The notes: generated by a model not told the origin, from the sequence alone. DNA of 64,000 nucleotides from Paenibacillus piri (GCF_004354045.1 NZ_SMRT01000005.1:260559-324558), one strand, 5' to 3'. Shown: positions 1 through 10,419, counted from the first letter of the stretch. Numbers and translations: made by a program.

Positions 1-1179
1 GTAGAGAACAAAATGCCTGAGATGCCCGTTCTTCCGATCCATACGGTAGAGAACAAAATGCCCGAGATGCCCGTTCTTCCGATCCATACGGTAGAGAACA
101 AAATGCCCGAGTATCCGGTACTTCCGATCCAAACGGCAGAGAACTATATACCAGCGATGCCCGTTCTTCCAATTCATACGGTTGAGAACAAAATGCCCGA
201 GTATCCGGTACTTCCGATCCAAACGGCTGAGAACTACATGCCAACGATGCCAATCTCGCCTGCGGCCGAGCATGGAGCCAACGAAATGTATGGAGCGCCT
301 TATGAATCCGCCCAACAATTCCCGGCTTATGAGAATAACGTTCATTACGGGGCTGAACAAGCGCATGACATGAATCCGTTTATGCAGTTTCAAATGCCTG
401 CAACCGAGGTAGCCTCGTACGGGAAAGCGCCCCAGTATGCCCCTATGGCGGAAATGCCTTCTATGGGAAACGTTCCCTTCGAGCCGTACCAAGCAGCCAT
501 GCCGCTGCCTGCTTACCCGTCGTATCCGCAGCATCCCGTTTATCACGACTGCGGCTGCGGCGGACCTGCCTTCCCTGCGTATGAGCAAGGAATTCCTTAT
601 CCGTATGCGCCGAATATGGAATATCCGGCAGCGGAGCAGCCTACCGCTGTCCTGCCGGCCTACCAGTACCCGCATGCGCCGAATATGGAATATCCGGCTG
701 CGGAGCAGCCTTCCGCTGTCCTGCCGGCCTACCAGTACCCGCATCCGTTTCAAGCCGAGCCTTTCGCTTACGGTATGTACTGCATGGATATTCCTTACTC
801 GCCGATGCCTTACGACAATCTGGCCATGACGAGCGCATATCCGAATATGGGCTACCCGATGCCTGCTTTCCCCTTTTATGGAAGCCCGTATGCGGTTGGT
901 CACAAAGGCTGCAACTGTGGCTGTCATGACAGGACTGGCGAACAGGCGCAAGCTGCGCAAGCTACGCAAACTGCGCAAATTGCGCAAACGAGCGGATCGT
1001 CTCAGGCGCCGGCAAAAAGTACCCGTAAAACGGAGAAAGTCAAAGTGAAGAATACGAAAAGCTCGCGCAGAAGATCCAATAATTTCGAAGCGACGCTTCG
1101 GAAGCTTGCCCAAAAAAAACGCCGCAGAACCGGTTCCTCCAAAGTGAATGAGCGCAGAAGTCCATGGATCAACGTATAA
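1..1179 (+). CDS. safA: SafA/ExsA-like spore coat assembly protein, C-terminal part (5' end outside window)
   Basis: The frame is already open at base 1 (V-E-N-K), so only the C-terminal part is seen. It starts with 15-residue tandem repeats of the type MPEMPVLPIHTVENK / MPEYPVLPIQTAENY (45-bp units from 13 to about 237). A Pro/Tyr/Met/Ala-rich stretch follows, with a second direct repeat (APNMEYPAAEQP, twice, about 23 residues apart). Cys clusters CGCGG and GCNCGC come next, then a very basic Arg/Lys/Ser tail. SafA/ExsA proteins carry an N-terminal LysM domain and a long repetitive tail and organise the inner coat; the LysM part would lie upstream. The next gene is bofC, as expected for this sporulation locus. 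Name rests on synteny and composition; the repeats alone would not prove it. Confidence 0.65.
   Translation, partial: VENKMPEMPVLPIHTVENKMPEMPVLPIHTVENKMPEYPVLPIQTAENYIPAMPVLPIHTVENKMPEYPVLPIQTAENYMPTMPISPAAEHGANEMYGAPYESAQQFPAYENNVHYGAEQAHDMNPFMQFQMPATEVASYGKAPQYAPMAEMPSMGNVPFEPYQAAMPLPAYPSYPQHPVYHDCGCGGPAFPAYEQGIPYPYAPNMEYPAAEQPTAVLPAYQYPHAPNMEYPAAEQPSAVLPAYQYPHPFQAEPFAYGMYCMDIPYSPMPYDNLAMTSAYPNMGYPMPAFPFYGSPYAVGHKGCNCGCHDRTGEQAQAAQATQTAQIAQTSGSSQAPAKSTRKTEKVKVKNTKSSRRRSNNFEATLRKLAQKKRRRTGSSKVNERRSPWINV
13..237 (+). repeat. 45-bp tandem coding repeats in the safA-like gene
   Basis: Five consecutive 45-bp units encode 15-residue repeats. Units 1 and 2 (13-57, 58-102) are nearly identical. 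Units 3 and 5 (103-147, 193-237) form a second subtype with Tyr for Met and Gln for His. Unit 4 (148-192) is a hybrid. The array continues upstream, since base 1 is already in the last residues of a unit. Confidence 0.9.
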
Positions 1180-1297
1180 AGTGAACTCGTTCAGCTTTAC
1201 TGAACATCGGGGAATCAGATGGGGACTCTACCCCACCTGATTTAAGACCCACCTTAGAGGTGGGGGTCTTAACCCGATAAAGTCGTAATCGGATAAA
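1180..1297 (+). repeat. 118-bp dispersed three-hairpin repeat, copy 1
   Basis: This starts just after the safA-like stop codon and is about 96% identical to 54408-54525 (five substitutions, no indels). It folds into three hairpins: GTTCAG/CTGAAC (1189-1205), AATCAGATGGGG/CCCCACCTGATT (1213-1242) and TAAGACCCACCT/AGGTGGGGGTCTTA with a bulge (1243-1271). Imperfect subterminal hairpins of this kind are typical of IS200/IS605-type ends and of their omega RNAs, but no transposase is attached here. In both copies it lies just downstream of a + strand CDS. Confidence 0.85.
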
Positions 1298-1316
1298 ACG
1301 ATAGCCAGACTATTGC

Positions 1317-1341
1317 CGGAAGCGGAATGCTTCCGTTTTTT
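1317..1341 (+). terminator. Intrinsic terminator after the safA-like gene
   Basis: Perfect 7-bp stem CGGAAGC / GCTTCCG with a 5-nt loop, followed by six T. It separates the safA-like transcript, including the 118-bp repeat, from bofC. Confidence 0.8.
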
Positions 1342-1501
1342 GTTGCCTCGGCGCTATAACGATCCGTTCTTGAATGCCATATGGAACCGCCGCGCTATAT
1401 CTCGTCCGACCGTTACCTGTGCAGCTGCCATCTGTATAAATATCCGTATTCATGGCAAAAATAGTAAGAACTATTCGGTATATAAAAAGGGGATACGGAA
1501 G

Positions 1502-2167
1502 ATGCTTTTCAGCTTGCTTGGCAAATTGAAAAAAAAGCTGCGTTGGAAGCGTCGATGGCTGACTTTGGCGGCCGTATTACTGCTGGCCGGAATCGGCAGC
1601 CTGGCCGTCGTGCTGCTGCGGGACAAGACTCAAGCTACGGATTTGAAATGGACGTCGGCGGAGGAAGTGTTTACCCGACAAATCGATCAGGCACAGCCGG
1701 AGGAAGAAATTCAGGCGATGATTAAACAAATTGAAGGGCAGCGCGAGGCGTATGCTCAAAAATCATATGTATGCGGCGAAGAAGTACAGCGGCTTGGCCT
1801 CATGACCGCGCAGCAAATTTTGCAATATCATAAAGACCATCCTTTGTTGACTGTCAAAATAAATTCAGCAGGCGGCGTCATTTTTAACGAGCAGGTCGAG
1901 GATTTGTCGCCGCAATGTAAAACCAACGCCTATTTCGGAATGGATGCTAACGGTAATTTATCTTTGTTCGAAGGCATGCCGGGAGACAAGCAGGTAATCC
2001 GCACGTTTTTCCAGCTCAATATCGAATTTCTCGAGAGCAGTTTGCCCCGCGAGACGGTGAAGCAGCTGTACCGGGGAATCCCGGTCAGCAATCTGGATGA
2101 ATACAACAGCGTGCTATCCACCTTTGCCGATTTTGCGGTGGAGGAATCGAAAAAAATATTACAATAA
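1502..2167 (+). CDS. bofC: BofC, forespore-to-mother-cell signalling inhibitor
   Basis: 221-residue protein. BofC is secreted from the forespore and restrains the SpoIVB protease, which controls pro-sigma-K processing. A basic N-terminus (KLKKKLRWKRRW) precedes one hydrophobic segment (residues ~20-40), fitting a signal anchor. The C-terminal half carries the BofC domain: LTVKINSAGGVIFNEQVEDL, then YFGMDANGNLSLFEG and FFQLNIEFLESSLP. I start at ATG 1502 because AAAAGGGG lies 9 nt upstream; the open frame upstream to 1313 runs through a terminator and is not credible. It is longer than B. subtilis BofC (about 170 aa). A terminator follows. Position between safA and ruv genes matches B. subtilis. 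Confidence 0.88.
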   Translation: MLFSLLGKLKKKLRWKRRWLTLAAVLLLAGIGSLAVVLLRDKTQATDLKWTSAEEVFTRQIDQAQPEEEIQAMIKQIEGQREAYAQKSYVCGEEVQRLGLMTAQQILQYHKDHPLLTVKINSAGGVIFNEQVEDLSPQCKTNAYFGMDANGNLSLFEGMPGDKQVIRTFFQLNIEFLESSLPRETVKQLYRGIPVSNLDEYNSVLSTFADFAVEESKKILQ

Positions 2168-2181
2168 AGCTCCCGTAAGCA

Positions 2182-2211
2182 GTCCGCCGGTATAAACGGC
2201 GGGCTTTTTTT
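2182..2211 (+). terminator. Intrinsic terminator after bofC
   Basis: Stem TCCGCCG / CGGCGGG with a short A/T-rich loop, followed by seven T. Confidence 0.8.
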
Positions 2212-2230
2212 GATTTAGGAAATTATGCGC

Positions 2231-2306
2231 GGCAAATTTCTGCGGATAACCGGGGTTCTTCCGAAAGGGATCGGAATAAGCTTCTGAGAAACGGCTTCAC
2301 CTTGGA
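2231..2306 (+). repeat. ~75-bp diverged intergenic repeat, copy A
   Basis: Roughly three-quarters identical by eye to 31743-31820 and more weakly similar to 9631-9704. The shared core reads TTTCTGCGGATAACCGG..., then GAAAG..., GGAATAAGC, and GCTTCACCTT. It lies between the bofC terminator and the ruvC promoter. Function unknown. Confidence 0.55.
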
Positions 2307-2350
2307 GGCAGGTATTTTGTGCCTTTTTGGACGTGTTCAGGAGTGGTAAT

Positions 2351-2362
2351 TTCTGATATAAT
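2351..2362 (+). promoter_or_regulatory. Extended -10 promoter of ruvCAB
   Basis: TGATATAAT (TG at 2354-2355, TATAAT at 2357-2362) is a perfect sigma-A -10 with the TGn extension. The -35 is poor, as is common for extended -10 promoters. It lies about 50 nt before the ruvC start. Confidence 0.6.
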
Positions 2363-2413
2363 GGGCAGGTGAACACATATGTTCGCTTTTGGAACGATGG
2401 GAGAGTGCCAGCA

Positions 2414-2917
2414 GTGCGGATTATGGGGATCGACCCCGGAATCGCAATCGTCGGTTTCGGATTGATAGATAAACAAGGCAGCCGGCTGGTGCCGGTTCAA
2501 TACGGCTGCATCCAGACGGAGGCTCATACGGACAGCGCGCTTCGGCTGAAGATGGTATACGATTCGATGGTGCAGCTGATCGATACATACAAGCCCGATG
2601 CGGTGGCGATAGAGAAGCTGTTTTTTAACCGCAATGTGACGACCGCGATGTCGGTGTCGCAAGCCAGGGGCGTTCTCTTGCTGGCGGCGGTACAGAAAGG
2701 ACTGGAGCTCGGCGAATATACGCCTTTGCAGGTGAAGCAGGCGATCGTCGGCTATGGCAAAGCCGAGAAGAAGCAGGTTCAGGAAATGGTGCGCATGTTT
2801 TTGCGCTTGTCCGCAGTACCGAAGCCGGACGATGTTGCCGATGCGCTCGCAGTTGCGATCTGCCATGCCCATTCCAGCGCGATGCAGCAAAAAATAAACG
2901 AGGTACATAAACGATGA
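2414..2917 (+). CDS. ruvC: RuvC, Holliday junction resolvase
   Basis: 167 aa, usual family length. RuvC is the RNase H-fold endonuclease that cuts Holliday junctions moved by RuvAB. The four metal-binding acidic residues are visible: D7 in MGIDPG, E67 in AIEKLFFNRN, and D140 and D143 in KPDDVADA. The GTG at 2414 is chosen because GGGAG lies about 10 nt upstream and the catalytic Asp then falls at the canonical position 7; the ATG at 2369 would add 15 unconserved residues. Its stop overlaps the ruvA start (ATGA). B. subtilis lacks ruvC and uses RecU, so ruvC here supports a Paenibacillaceae-type host. Confidence 0.93.
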   Translation: MRIMGIDPGIAIVGFGLIDKQGSRLVPVQYGCIQTEAHTDSALRLKMVYDSMVQLIDTYKPDAVAIEKLFFNRNVTTAMSVSQARGVLLLAAVQKGLELGEYTPLQVKQAIVGYGKAEKKQVQEMVRMFLRLSAVPKPDDVADALAVAICHAHSSAMQQKINEVHKR

Positions 2918-3549
2918 TTGATTTTTTAAGAGGTATCGTGGCACATAGGGAAACCGAATATGTCGTGCTCGATGTGCGCGGGGTGGGCTATCGCGTTTTT
3001 TGCGCGAATCCGTTCGCGGTTCCTGGCAAAGACGGGGAAGAGACGACGCTGTACATTCATTATCAGGTACGGGAGGACGCCCACCTGCTGTTCGGTTTCA
3101 CGACGCGAGAGGAACAGTCGCTGTTCCGGCTGCTGCTGGAGGTGAACGGGATCGGGCCCAAGGTGGCAATCGGCGTGCTGGCGGGCGGCCGGCCGGAAGT
3201 GATTGCGGCTGCAATTCAGCAGGAGAATATCAACTTTCTGGTCAAGCTGCCGGGCATCGGCCGCAAGACGGCGCAGCGGATGATTCTCGATTTGAAGGAT
3301 AAGCTCGGCGCCATTCCGTCGGATAAGGGTTCTTTGTCCGTTGTGACGGGCGGAGCGGACGCTTATACGGCCTTGCAGGGCGGGGACGCCTGGAGCGAGG
3401 CGAGGGCGGCGCTGCAGGCGCTCGGTTATACGGAGGCGGAGGCCGACAGTGCCGGCCACGCAATCAAGCCGAAGCTGCAGGGAGACGAAGCCGTCGACGC
3501 GGTGATGAAGCTGGCGCTGCAGGCGCTGTATCAGCAATCGGCGCGCTAA
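2914..3549 (+). CDS. ruvA: RuvA, Holliday junction-binding subunit
   Basis: 211 aa. RuvA tetramers bind four-way junctions and load the RuvB motor. The N-terminal OB fold (MIDFLRGIVAHRETEYVVLD) is followed by two helix-hairpin-helix motifs, LLEVNGIGPKVAIGVL and LVKLPGIGRKTAQRMI. After a Gly/Ala/Ser linker comes the C-terminal RuvB-contacting three-helix domain (ARAALQALGYTEAEAD...). The start overlaps the ruvC stop by 4 nt, indicating translational coupling, and ruvB follows after 24 nt. Confidence 0.95.
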   Translation: MIDFLRGIVAHRETEYVVLDVRGVGYRVFCANPFAVPGKDGEETTLYIHYQVREDAHLLFGFTTREEQSLFRLLLEVNGIGPKVAIGVLAGGRPEVIAAAIQQENINFLVKLPGIGRKTAQRMILDLKDKLGAIPSDKGSLSVVTGGADAYTALQGGDAWSEARAALQALGYTEAEADSAGHAIKPKLQGDEAVDAVMKLALQALYQQSAR

Positions 3550-3573
3550 TGCGCGGGGAGGGGAACGGACATC

Positions 3574-4578
3574 ATGGAAGACCGGATCATATCCGCCCAT
3601 CTGATGATGGAGGAGCAGGCGATGGAGTTCAGCCTGCGTCCGCGCTATTTGGCTGAATATATCGGTCAATCGCAAGCCAAAGAAAATTTGAAAATATATA
3701 TCGAAGCGGCCAAGATGCGCAAGGAAGCGCTCGACCATGTGCTGTTGTACGGTCCTCCGGGACTCGGAAAAACGACGCTGTCCAACATTATTGCGAACGA
3801 GCTGGGTGTCAACATGCGCACGACCTCGGGCCCGGCGATTGAGCGTCCGGGCGACTTGGCCGCGATTTTGACCAATCTGCAGGAAGGCGATGTGCTGTTC
3901 ATCGACGAAATCCACCGCCTCCACCGTACGGTGGAGGAAGTGCTGTACCCGGCGATGGAGGATTTCGCGCTCGACATCATTATCGGCAAAGGGCCAAGCG
4001 CCCGCTCGGTCCGCCTCGATCTGCCGAAATTTACGCTCGTTGGAGCGACGACGCGCGCGGGACTGTTATCCGCTCCGCTGCGCGACCGGTTCGGCGTCAT
4101 CAGCAGGCTCGAATATTATAACGTTGACGAGCTGACGTATATCGTAAGCCGGACTGCCGATATATTGGACGTCCAGATCGTCGGGGAAGCTGCGCGCGAA
4201 GTGGGGATGCGGTCCCGCGGAACGCCGCGGATCGCCAACCGGCTGCTGAAGCGTGTACGCGATTTTGCACAGGTTAAGGGAGACGGCATCATTACGCTGG
4301 GGATTGCCCAAGCGGCATTGATCAGCATTCAGGTAGACAGCCTTGGCCTCGATGAAATCGATCATAAAATGCTGCGAGCCATTATTCAAAGCTTTCAGGG
4401 CGGCCCCGTCGGGCTGGATACGATCGCGGCTACGATCGGGGAAGAAAGCCAGACGATAGAGGATGTATACGAGCCTTACCTGCTGCAGATCGGCTTTCTG
4501 CAGCGAACGCCGAGAGGGCGGATGGCCACGCATTCGGCATACCGGCATCTCGGGCTGCCGATTCCGGAGAACCGCTAA
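3574..4578 (+). CDS. ruvB: RuvB, Holliday junction branch-migration ATPase
   Basis: 334 aa, standard length. AAA+ hexameric motor that drives branch migration on RuvA-bound junctions. Walker A GPPGLGKT is at residues 60-67, Walker B with DEIH at 111-114, sensor 1 in [11 protein letters not shown], and the arginine finger region in APLRDRFG. The C-terminal winged-helix DNA-binding domain ends in [18 protein letters not shown] lies ahead of the ATG. No terminator follows directly; an imperfect hairpin without a T-run lies at 4677-4715. Confidence 0.96.
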   Translation: MEDRIISAHLMMEEQAMEFSLRPRYLAEYIGQSQAKENLKIYIEAAKMRKEALDHVLLYGPPGLGKTTLSNIIANELGVNMRTTSGPAIERPGDLAAILTNLQEGDVLFIDEIHRLHRTVEEVLYPAMEDFALDIIIGKGPSARSVRLDLPKFTLVGATTRAGLLSAPLRDRFGVISRLEYYNVDELTYIVSRTADILDVQIVGEAAREVGMRSRGTPRIANRLLKRVRDFAQVKGDGIITLGIAQAALISIQVDSLGLDEIDHKMLRAIIQSFQGGPVGLDTIAATIGEESQTIEDVYEPYLLQIGFLQRTPRGRMATHSAYRHLGLPIPENR

Positions 4579-4745
4579 TACATAGGTTAGCAATAAGATG
4601 ATCGGGATGGTTATCGATAGGAATGACCGGTAAGTCTATCGGTTAAATGGGATCGGTACGGGATGATCGGCAAACCGTGCGGCGCTGCTTTGTTGAGCAT
4701 TCAACAAGACGGCGCACATCATCATGAGAAAGGGGATTGCTGACA

Positions 4746-6965
4746 TTGCTGAACAGGGGAGATACATATTCTTCAAGCCGCTTGCATAACGGGACAAATA
4801 TGAAACGTATCGTCAGCAAGTGGCTGACTGCCGCATGCTTGACTGCCTTGGGTGCGGGCGTCGGTATCGCAGCTGCGGCTCTGGGACCTGCGCATGCGGT
4901 TTATGCGGCGGCTGTGCCAAAGCTGGACATGGTTCGGGTCGGTCTGTTTATGGATACGGGCAAGTACAGCGCGAATACGCCGGCAGTCACTTTGTTTTCC
5001 GGTAAAGGCCTGGATATCGGCTTCTCGAAAGCCGCAGCCGGTACCGGCGCAAACGGAGCGGGGAACGGAGGAGACGGGACCGTTTTGGCTTCCGTCGATA
5101 AGTCGAACGTCAGAGCTTCTTTAGACGCGCATCGCGTGCTGCTGTGGGAAACATCCGATGCGGCGCAGGCGAAAGCGCTCGCGCAAAAGCTCGGCGACGC
5201 CAACACGGAAGCGGCCGTCCTGCAGCGCATGAAGCAGGGGAAAGCGGCTTACCAGGTCAGCGTTGGACCGTACGCTTCGAAGGAAGCCGCTGCGGCAGCG
5301 CTGACGAAGCTGCTCGCGCTGCCCGAAGTCGGCAGCGCAGTCAAAGGCTTCGCATCCGTTACCGGCCCGCTGCATTGGAATGCCGGCGTGTATGCGGCTG
5401 AGGCGCAGGCGCAGCAGCAGGCGTCCGCCATTGCGCAGGCCGGCTTTGATGCGGATGTGGCCGTCCTTGACGTCGCGGCGGGTGCACCCGCGTACGCGGT
5501 GCTGGTCGCGGCGGCAGCCGACGCCGCCGAGCTGAATACGGCGAAGCAGCAGCTGAGCGCTGCTTTTCCGGGGCTGGCGCTGCAGCCTGTCGATCCGGCG
5601 GCGTCGTACGTGCTGAAGCGTGCCGAGCTGGACGCTTCGCCGGACAGTCAGGCGGCCGGAGCGTTGCAGCGTTTGCTGCTGGGCGGCATGGGCATAAAGG
5701 TGGCTGTTTCGCCCAAGCCGGCCGAAACGGTCAATGTGCTCGAGCGCGCGGAGCGAGCCTACCGCGGCGGCCTTGAGCTATCGCGCCTGAACGGCAAGCT
5801 TGCGGTAGTCAACGAGCTGCCTGTCGACCAATATTTGGCCTCGGTCGTCGGCTCGGAGCTTAACAAGGAGTGGCCGTTGGAAGCGTTGAAAGCCCAGGCG
5901 GTCGCAGCCAGGACTTATATGCTCAGGCAAGGCTTGAAATACCAGATCGCACATGTGTCCGACAGTACGATAGATCAGGTTTATAAAGGGGCCGGAGCCG
6001 AATTCGCCGAGGCTCAAACCGCCGTTTCGGCGACTCAGGGCGAAGTGCTTGCGAATGCGTCCGGGTTGATCGACCCACTGTTCAGCTCCAATGCGGGTGG
6101 GAAGACGGCCGAATCGACGGAAATATGGGGGAATAAGGTCAGTTATTTAAAAAGTGTGGAGACGCCTGATGAAGGGGCGGAAAAAGGGAAGGCCGTCTGG
6201 TACCGGATCGTGCTGCCCAATGGGAACGCCGGCTATATTCATTCTTCTTACGCGAAAGATACGGGGCAAAAAAACGCCGCAGACCTTCCCTACTACGAAT
6301 CGAATGCGACCGGCGTCAGCGTCCGCACAGCGCCATTTGTCGATAATGCAACGAATCCGGCCTTGTTCAAAGTGGACATCGGGGACCGGTTCGTCGTCTT
6401 CGACCAGGCCGTCGAGTCGAACGCCTATTCATGGCTGCGGGGCCCGTTCGAAGGGGACAAGCTGAAGGAGAAAGTCAATACGGTGCTGGCGCAGCCGATC
6501 ACAGGCGCATTGGAACGATTGGAAATATCCGCTCGCGGCACTTCAGGCCGCGTTACGGAAATGAAAGCGAACGGGCAAGCATTGAAGCCCGCCAACCCGG
6601 ATGCGCTGCGCACCGTTTTCAACGGTCTGCCCAGCACCCGGTTTGAAATTGAGGAAACGGGCAGTTATACTATATTAGGAGCGAATAACAACGTGCGCAA
6701 GCAGTCGGCTGCTTCTCCCAACGTTGTGATCGCATCGGGCAGCGGACCGGCTAAGGAAGCGGCGGGACCGCAGCTTTTCATCATGGGCGGCAGCAACCGG
6801 GTGAGCATGAAGGATCGTTCGACGCGCTTCATTTTCAAAGGAAACGGTTCGGGTCATGGCCTGGGAATGTCCCAATGGGGAGCCAAAGGCTATGCCGAGC
6901 TTGGCTACGATTACAAAAAAATATTGCAGACCTATTATGATGGAGTCTCGATAATCAAGGAATGA
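4746..6965 (+). CDS. SpoIID/LytB-domain cell-wall protein
   Basis: About 739 aa, exported. A signal peptide-like stretch ([20 protein letters not shown]) is followed by an Ala-rich region with two SPOR-like segments ([20 protein letters not shown] and a weaker second copy). The SpoIID domain starts near [20 protein letters not shown] and includes the catalytic Glu in [20 protein letters not shown], the FSSNAGGKT segment, and the ending [19 protein letters not shown]. SpoIID-type domains cleave denuded glycan strands during engulfment; LytB-type relatives modulate autolysins. Which role applies is open. I choose TTG 4746 (AAAGGGG 10 nt upstream); ATG 4800 is a plausible alternative. It ends 7 nt before queA, suggesting co-transcription. 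Confidence 0.8.
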   Translation: MLNRGDTYSSSRLHNGTNMKRIVSKWLTAACLTALGAGVGIAAAALGPAHAVYAAAVPKLDMVRVGLFMDTGKYSANTPAVTLFSGKGLDIGFSKAAAGTGANGAGNGGDGTVLASVDKSNVRASLDAHRVLLWETSDAAQAKALAQKLGDANTEAAVLQRMKQGKAAYQVSVGPYASKEAAAAALTKLLALPEVGSAVKGFASVTGPLHWNAGVYAAEAQAQQQASAIAQAGFDADVAVLDVAAGAPAYAVLVAAAADAAELNTAKQQLSAAFPGLALQPVDPAASYVLKRAELDASPDSQAAGALQRLLLGGMGIKVAVSPKPAETVNVLERAERAYRGGLELSRLNGKLAVVNELPVDQYLASVVGSELNKEWPLEALKAQAVAARTYMLRQGLKYQIAHVSDSTIDQVYKGAGAEFAEAQTAVSATQGEVLANASGLIDPLFSSNAGGKTAESTEIWGNKVSYLKSVETPDEGAEKGKAVWYRIVLPNGNAGYIHSSYAKDTGQKNAADLPYYESNATGVSVRTAPFVDNATNPALFKVDIGDRFVVFDQAVESNAYSWLRGPFEGDKLKEKVNTVLAQPITGALERLEISARGTSGRVTEMKANGQALKPANPDALRTVFNGLPSTRFEIEETGSYTILGANNNVRKQSAASPNVVIASGSGPAKEAAGPQLFIMGGSNRVSMKDRSTRFIFKGNGSGHGLGMSQWGAKGYAELGYDYKKILQTYYDGVSIIKE

Positions 6966-6972
6966 CGACAAT

Positions 6973-8034
6973 ATGCAGTTAGAATGGTTTGATTATGAAT
7001 TGCCGGAATCGCTGATTGCGCAAACCCCGCTCAAGGACCGGACGTCCTCCAGGCTGATGACATTGAGCAAGGCGGACGGCAGCGTCGGGCATCGGCAGTT
7101 TGAAGATTTGATCGATTATTTGGAAGCCGGGGATGTACTCGTGTTAAACGATACACGGGTACTGCCAGCCCGGCTTTTTGGCGTGAAGGCGGATACAGGT
7201 GCCAAAGCGGAGGTGCTTCTGCTTAAGCAGCTTGATGGGGACCGATGGGAAGCGCTTGTCCGTCCCGGCAAACGGTTGAAGACGGGCGCGGTTATCGCAT
7301 TCGGCGGCGGCACGGCCGAGGACGGCACGGAGAAGCCGCTGCTCACCGCGACAGTCGAGGAAGCAGGCGAGATGGGCAACCGCGTACTTCGCTTCGCCTA
7401 TGAAGGCATATTCAACGAGCTGCTCGATCGGCTCGGTCATATGCCGCTGCCTCCGTATATCAAGGAGCAGCTTCCCGAACGCGAACGGTACCAGACCGTA
7501 TACGCCAAGCATGAAGGCTCCGCGGCGGCGCCGACGGCCGGGCTTCATTTCAGCGAAGCCTATTTGGATAAACTGGAGCAAAAAGGAATACAATTAGCTT
7601 ATGTTACGCTGCATGTCGGCTTGGGCACGTTCCGTCCGGTTTCCGTGGATGAGGTGGAGACGCACGAAATGCATGAAGAGTATTATGAAGTCGGCGAAGA
7701 GACGGCCGAACGGATTAATACGGCCAAAACGAACGGCCGCAAGGTGATTGCCGTCGGGACGACTTCGGCGCGAACGCTGGAAACTGCAGCCCGCGAAAGC
7801 GGCGTTCAAGGACGCATTCAAGCATGCAGCGGATGGACGGGGATTTTTATTTATCCGGGCTATACGTTCCAGATCGTCGACGCATTGTTGACCAATTTCC
7901 ATCTTCCCAAATCGACTTTGCTGATGCTCATCAGCGCTTTGGCCGGAAGAGAGCAAGTTTTGGCGGCATACCGCGAGGCCGTGGAGCGGCGATACCGCTT
8001 TTTCAGCTTCGGCGATGCCATGTTTATTTATTAG
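6973..8034 (+). CDS. queA: QueA, SAM:tRNA ribosyltransferase-isomerase
   Basis: 353 aa. QueA transfers and rearranges the ribosyl group of S-adenosylmethionine onto preQ1 at tRNA position 34, forming epoxyqueuosine. Family segments are clear: [18 protein letters not shown] at the N-terminus, [51 protein letters not shown], and the C-terminal [21 protein letters not shown]. It is followed by tgt, the preceding step of the same pathway. Confidence 0.96.
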   Translation: MQLEWFDYELPESLIAQTPLKDRTSSRLMTLSKADGSVGHRQFEDLIDYLEAGDVLVLNDTRVLPARLFGVKADTGAKAEVLLLKQLDGDRWEALVRPGKRLKTGAVIAFGGGTAEDGTEKPLLTATVEEAGEMGNRVLRFAYEGIFNELLDRLGHMPLPPYIKEQLPERERYQTVYAKHEGSAAAPTAGLHFSEAYLDKLEQKGIQLAYVTLHVGLGTFRPVSVDEVETHEMHEEYYEVGEETAERINTAKTNGRKVIAVGTTSARTLETAARESGVQGRIQACSGWTGIFIYPGYTFQIVDALLTNFHLPKSTLLMLISALAGREQVLAAYREAVERRYRFFSFGDAMFIY

Positions 8035-9201
<1,167 letters not shown>

Positions 9202-9231
9202 ACGTATAGTATAAGGAAAGGGGGGTTATCG

Positions 9232-9558
9232 ATGCCGTTAGTTGCTCAAGAAGCTGCTGCTGCTCCGGGATTGGAAGGGTATTTAGTTACATACGGTCCG
9301 TTGGTGTTAATGTTTGTCGTTTTGTATTTCTTATTAATCCGTCCTCAGCAAAAGCGTCAAAAGACGCGCAGCATGATGCTTAACAACTTGAAAAAAGGGG
9401 ACAAGGTCGTCACCATCGGTGGTTTGCACGGAACGATTTTGGAAATAACGGACGACACCGTTGTTCTTCGTGTTAACGATGTAACCAAGCTGACGTTCGA
9501 GCGTTCTGCGGTTAACGCCATTTCGGCTTCCGCAGCCGCTGCGGAAGAAAAAAAGTAG
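9232..9558 (+). CDS. yajC: YajC, Sec translocase accessory subunit
   Basis: 108 aa. One membrane segment (LVTYGPLVLMFVVLYFLLI) is followed by the hallmark RPQQKRQK and a cytosolic domain with LKKGDKVVTIGGLHGTI. YajC associates with SecDF-YidC and the SecYEG channel. AAAGGGGGG precedes the ATG. The last gene of the queA-tgt-yajC run, closed by a strong terminator. Confidence 0.95.
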   Translation: MPLVAQEAAAAPGLEGYLVTYGPLVLMFVVLYFLLIRPQQKRQKTRSMMLNNLKKGDKVVTIGGLHGTILEITDDTVVLRVNDVTKLTFERSAVNAISASAAAAEEKK

Positions 9559-9567
9559 TCCGATCAC

Positions 9568-9607
9568 AAAACAGCCTCCATTCGCTACATGCGATGGAGG
9601 CTGTTTT
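9568..9607. terminator. Bidirectional terminator between yajC and the convergent yrzE-like gene
   Basis: 14-bp perfect stem AAAACAGCCTCCAT / ATGGAGGCTGTTTT with A and T runs on both sides, so it can serve both convergent genes. Confidence 0.9.
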
Positions 9608-9630
9608 AGTGCCCGGGTACGATGCTCGCG

Positions 9631-9704
9631 CGGCCATTTCCTGCGAATAACCTGGGGCCCCCGATACAATCGGCATTAGCTTCAGGAAAATTGTTCACTT
9701 TGGG
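9631..9704. repeat. ~75-bp diverged intergenic repeat, copy B
   Basis: The most diverged member of the family seen at 2231-2306 and 31743-31820. It shares GGCCATTTCCTGCGAATAACC and the later ATTAGCTTC...TTCACTTTGGG. It lies between the terminator and the 3' end of the yrzE-like gene. Confidence 0.4.
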
Positions 9705-9717
9705 GGATTTATGCAGC

Positions 9718-10077
9718 TTACTTTTTCAGATTGACGCCGATCATGCCGCCCAGACCGCCCGCCAAACAGGATAGGCCCAACAAGTACAGGGTTTGTCCGG
9801 AAAGTCCGGCATCGTATGCCAGAAATCCGATCATCCAAACAATGAGCGTATACACCAGACCGAGCATACTTCCATGATACCAGCCTTTGCTGAAGCTTTT
9901 TTTCCCGGAGACAATGCCTCCCACAAACATGGCTACGCCATGAATGCTCATGGTATAGCTGAACAGGGATGTTTCCTGCAAATTGGTCGCAAGCATAAGC
10001 AAAGATGTCATCAAGGTGCCCAGCAGCATGAAGATCATCGAATACAATAAGCCGGAAAAAAGAGGGGATTGTTTCAT
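9718..10077 (-). CDS. TIGR04086-family membrane protein (YrzE-like)
   Basis: 119 aa with four hydrophobic segments; it ends in a short basic tail (GGMIGVNLKK). The start is the ATG at 10077 because GGAGG lies 10 nt upstream; the frame is open to 10098 only through a TTG inside that ribosome site. Family role is unknown. B. subtilis yrzE lies at the same place, between yajC and yrbG. Confidence 0.8.
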   Translation of the reverse strand: MKQSPLFSGLLYSMIFMLLGTLMTSLLMLATNLQETSLFSYTMSIHGVAMFVGGIVSGKKSFSKGWYHGSMLGLVYTLIVWMIGFLAYDAGLSGQTLYLLGLSCLAGGLGGMIGVNLKK

Positions 10078-10419
10078 ACCTGGTATTCCTCCAATCAACC
10101 TAAGGTCCTGCCTCTGGTTCTCTTATCACATTGTATGGGCACGTACCACAAAATAGTACAGGTTGGTCAGGCGCAGGCCGGACTAATTTGGAGCCGTTTC
10201 ATTGTGCAATCGGCTAAATGAAAAAGAGGTGCCGTCTTATTGCCAACAATTCGTAGACGAGCAAATTGCATGACATGTATAGGTTGAGGCCAAAATACCG
10301 ATGGAAACAGCTTGCGGGGCAAGCCTGCCGTTCCAGCGAACGAACGTCTTGCCGCGGGCCGAAGCCGGCTCACATGAATGCCGAAGATGGGCAAAGCAAA
10401 GGTCTCAGGAGGGATAGCC

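Noticed and set aside
1313..1501. N-terminal extension of bofC to 1313
   Set aside because: It starts inside the terminator hairpin of the previous gene; a good ribosome site and signal anchor favour 1502.
2926..3924. Large minus-strand frame over ruvA-ruvB
   Set aside because: Shadow of conserved + strand genes; no start signal or family features. The same applies to other long antisense frames over relA, hisS, aspS, rarA and alaS.
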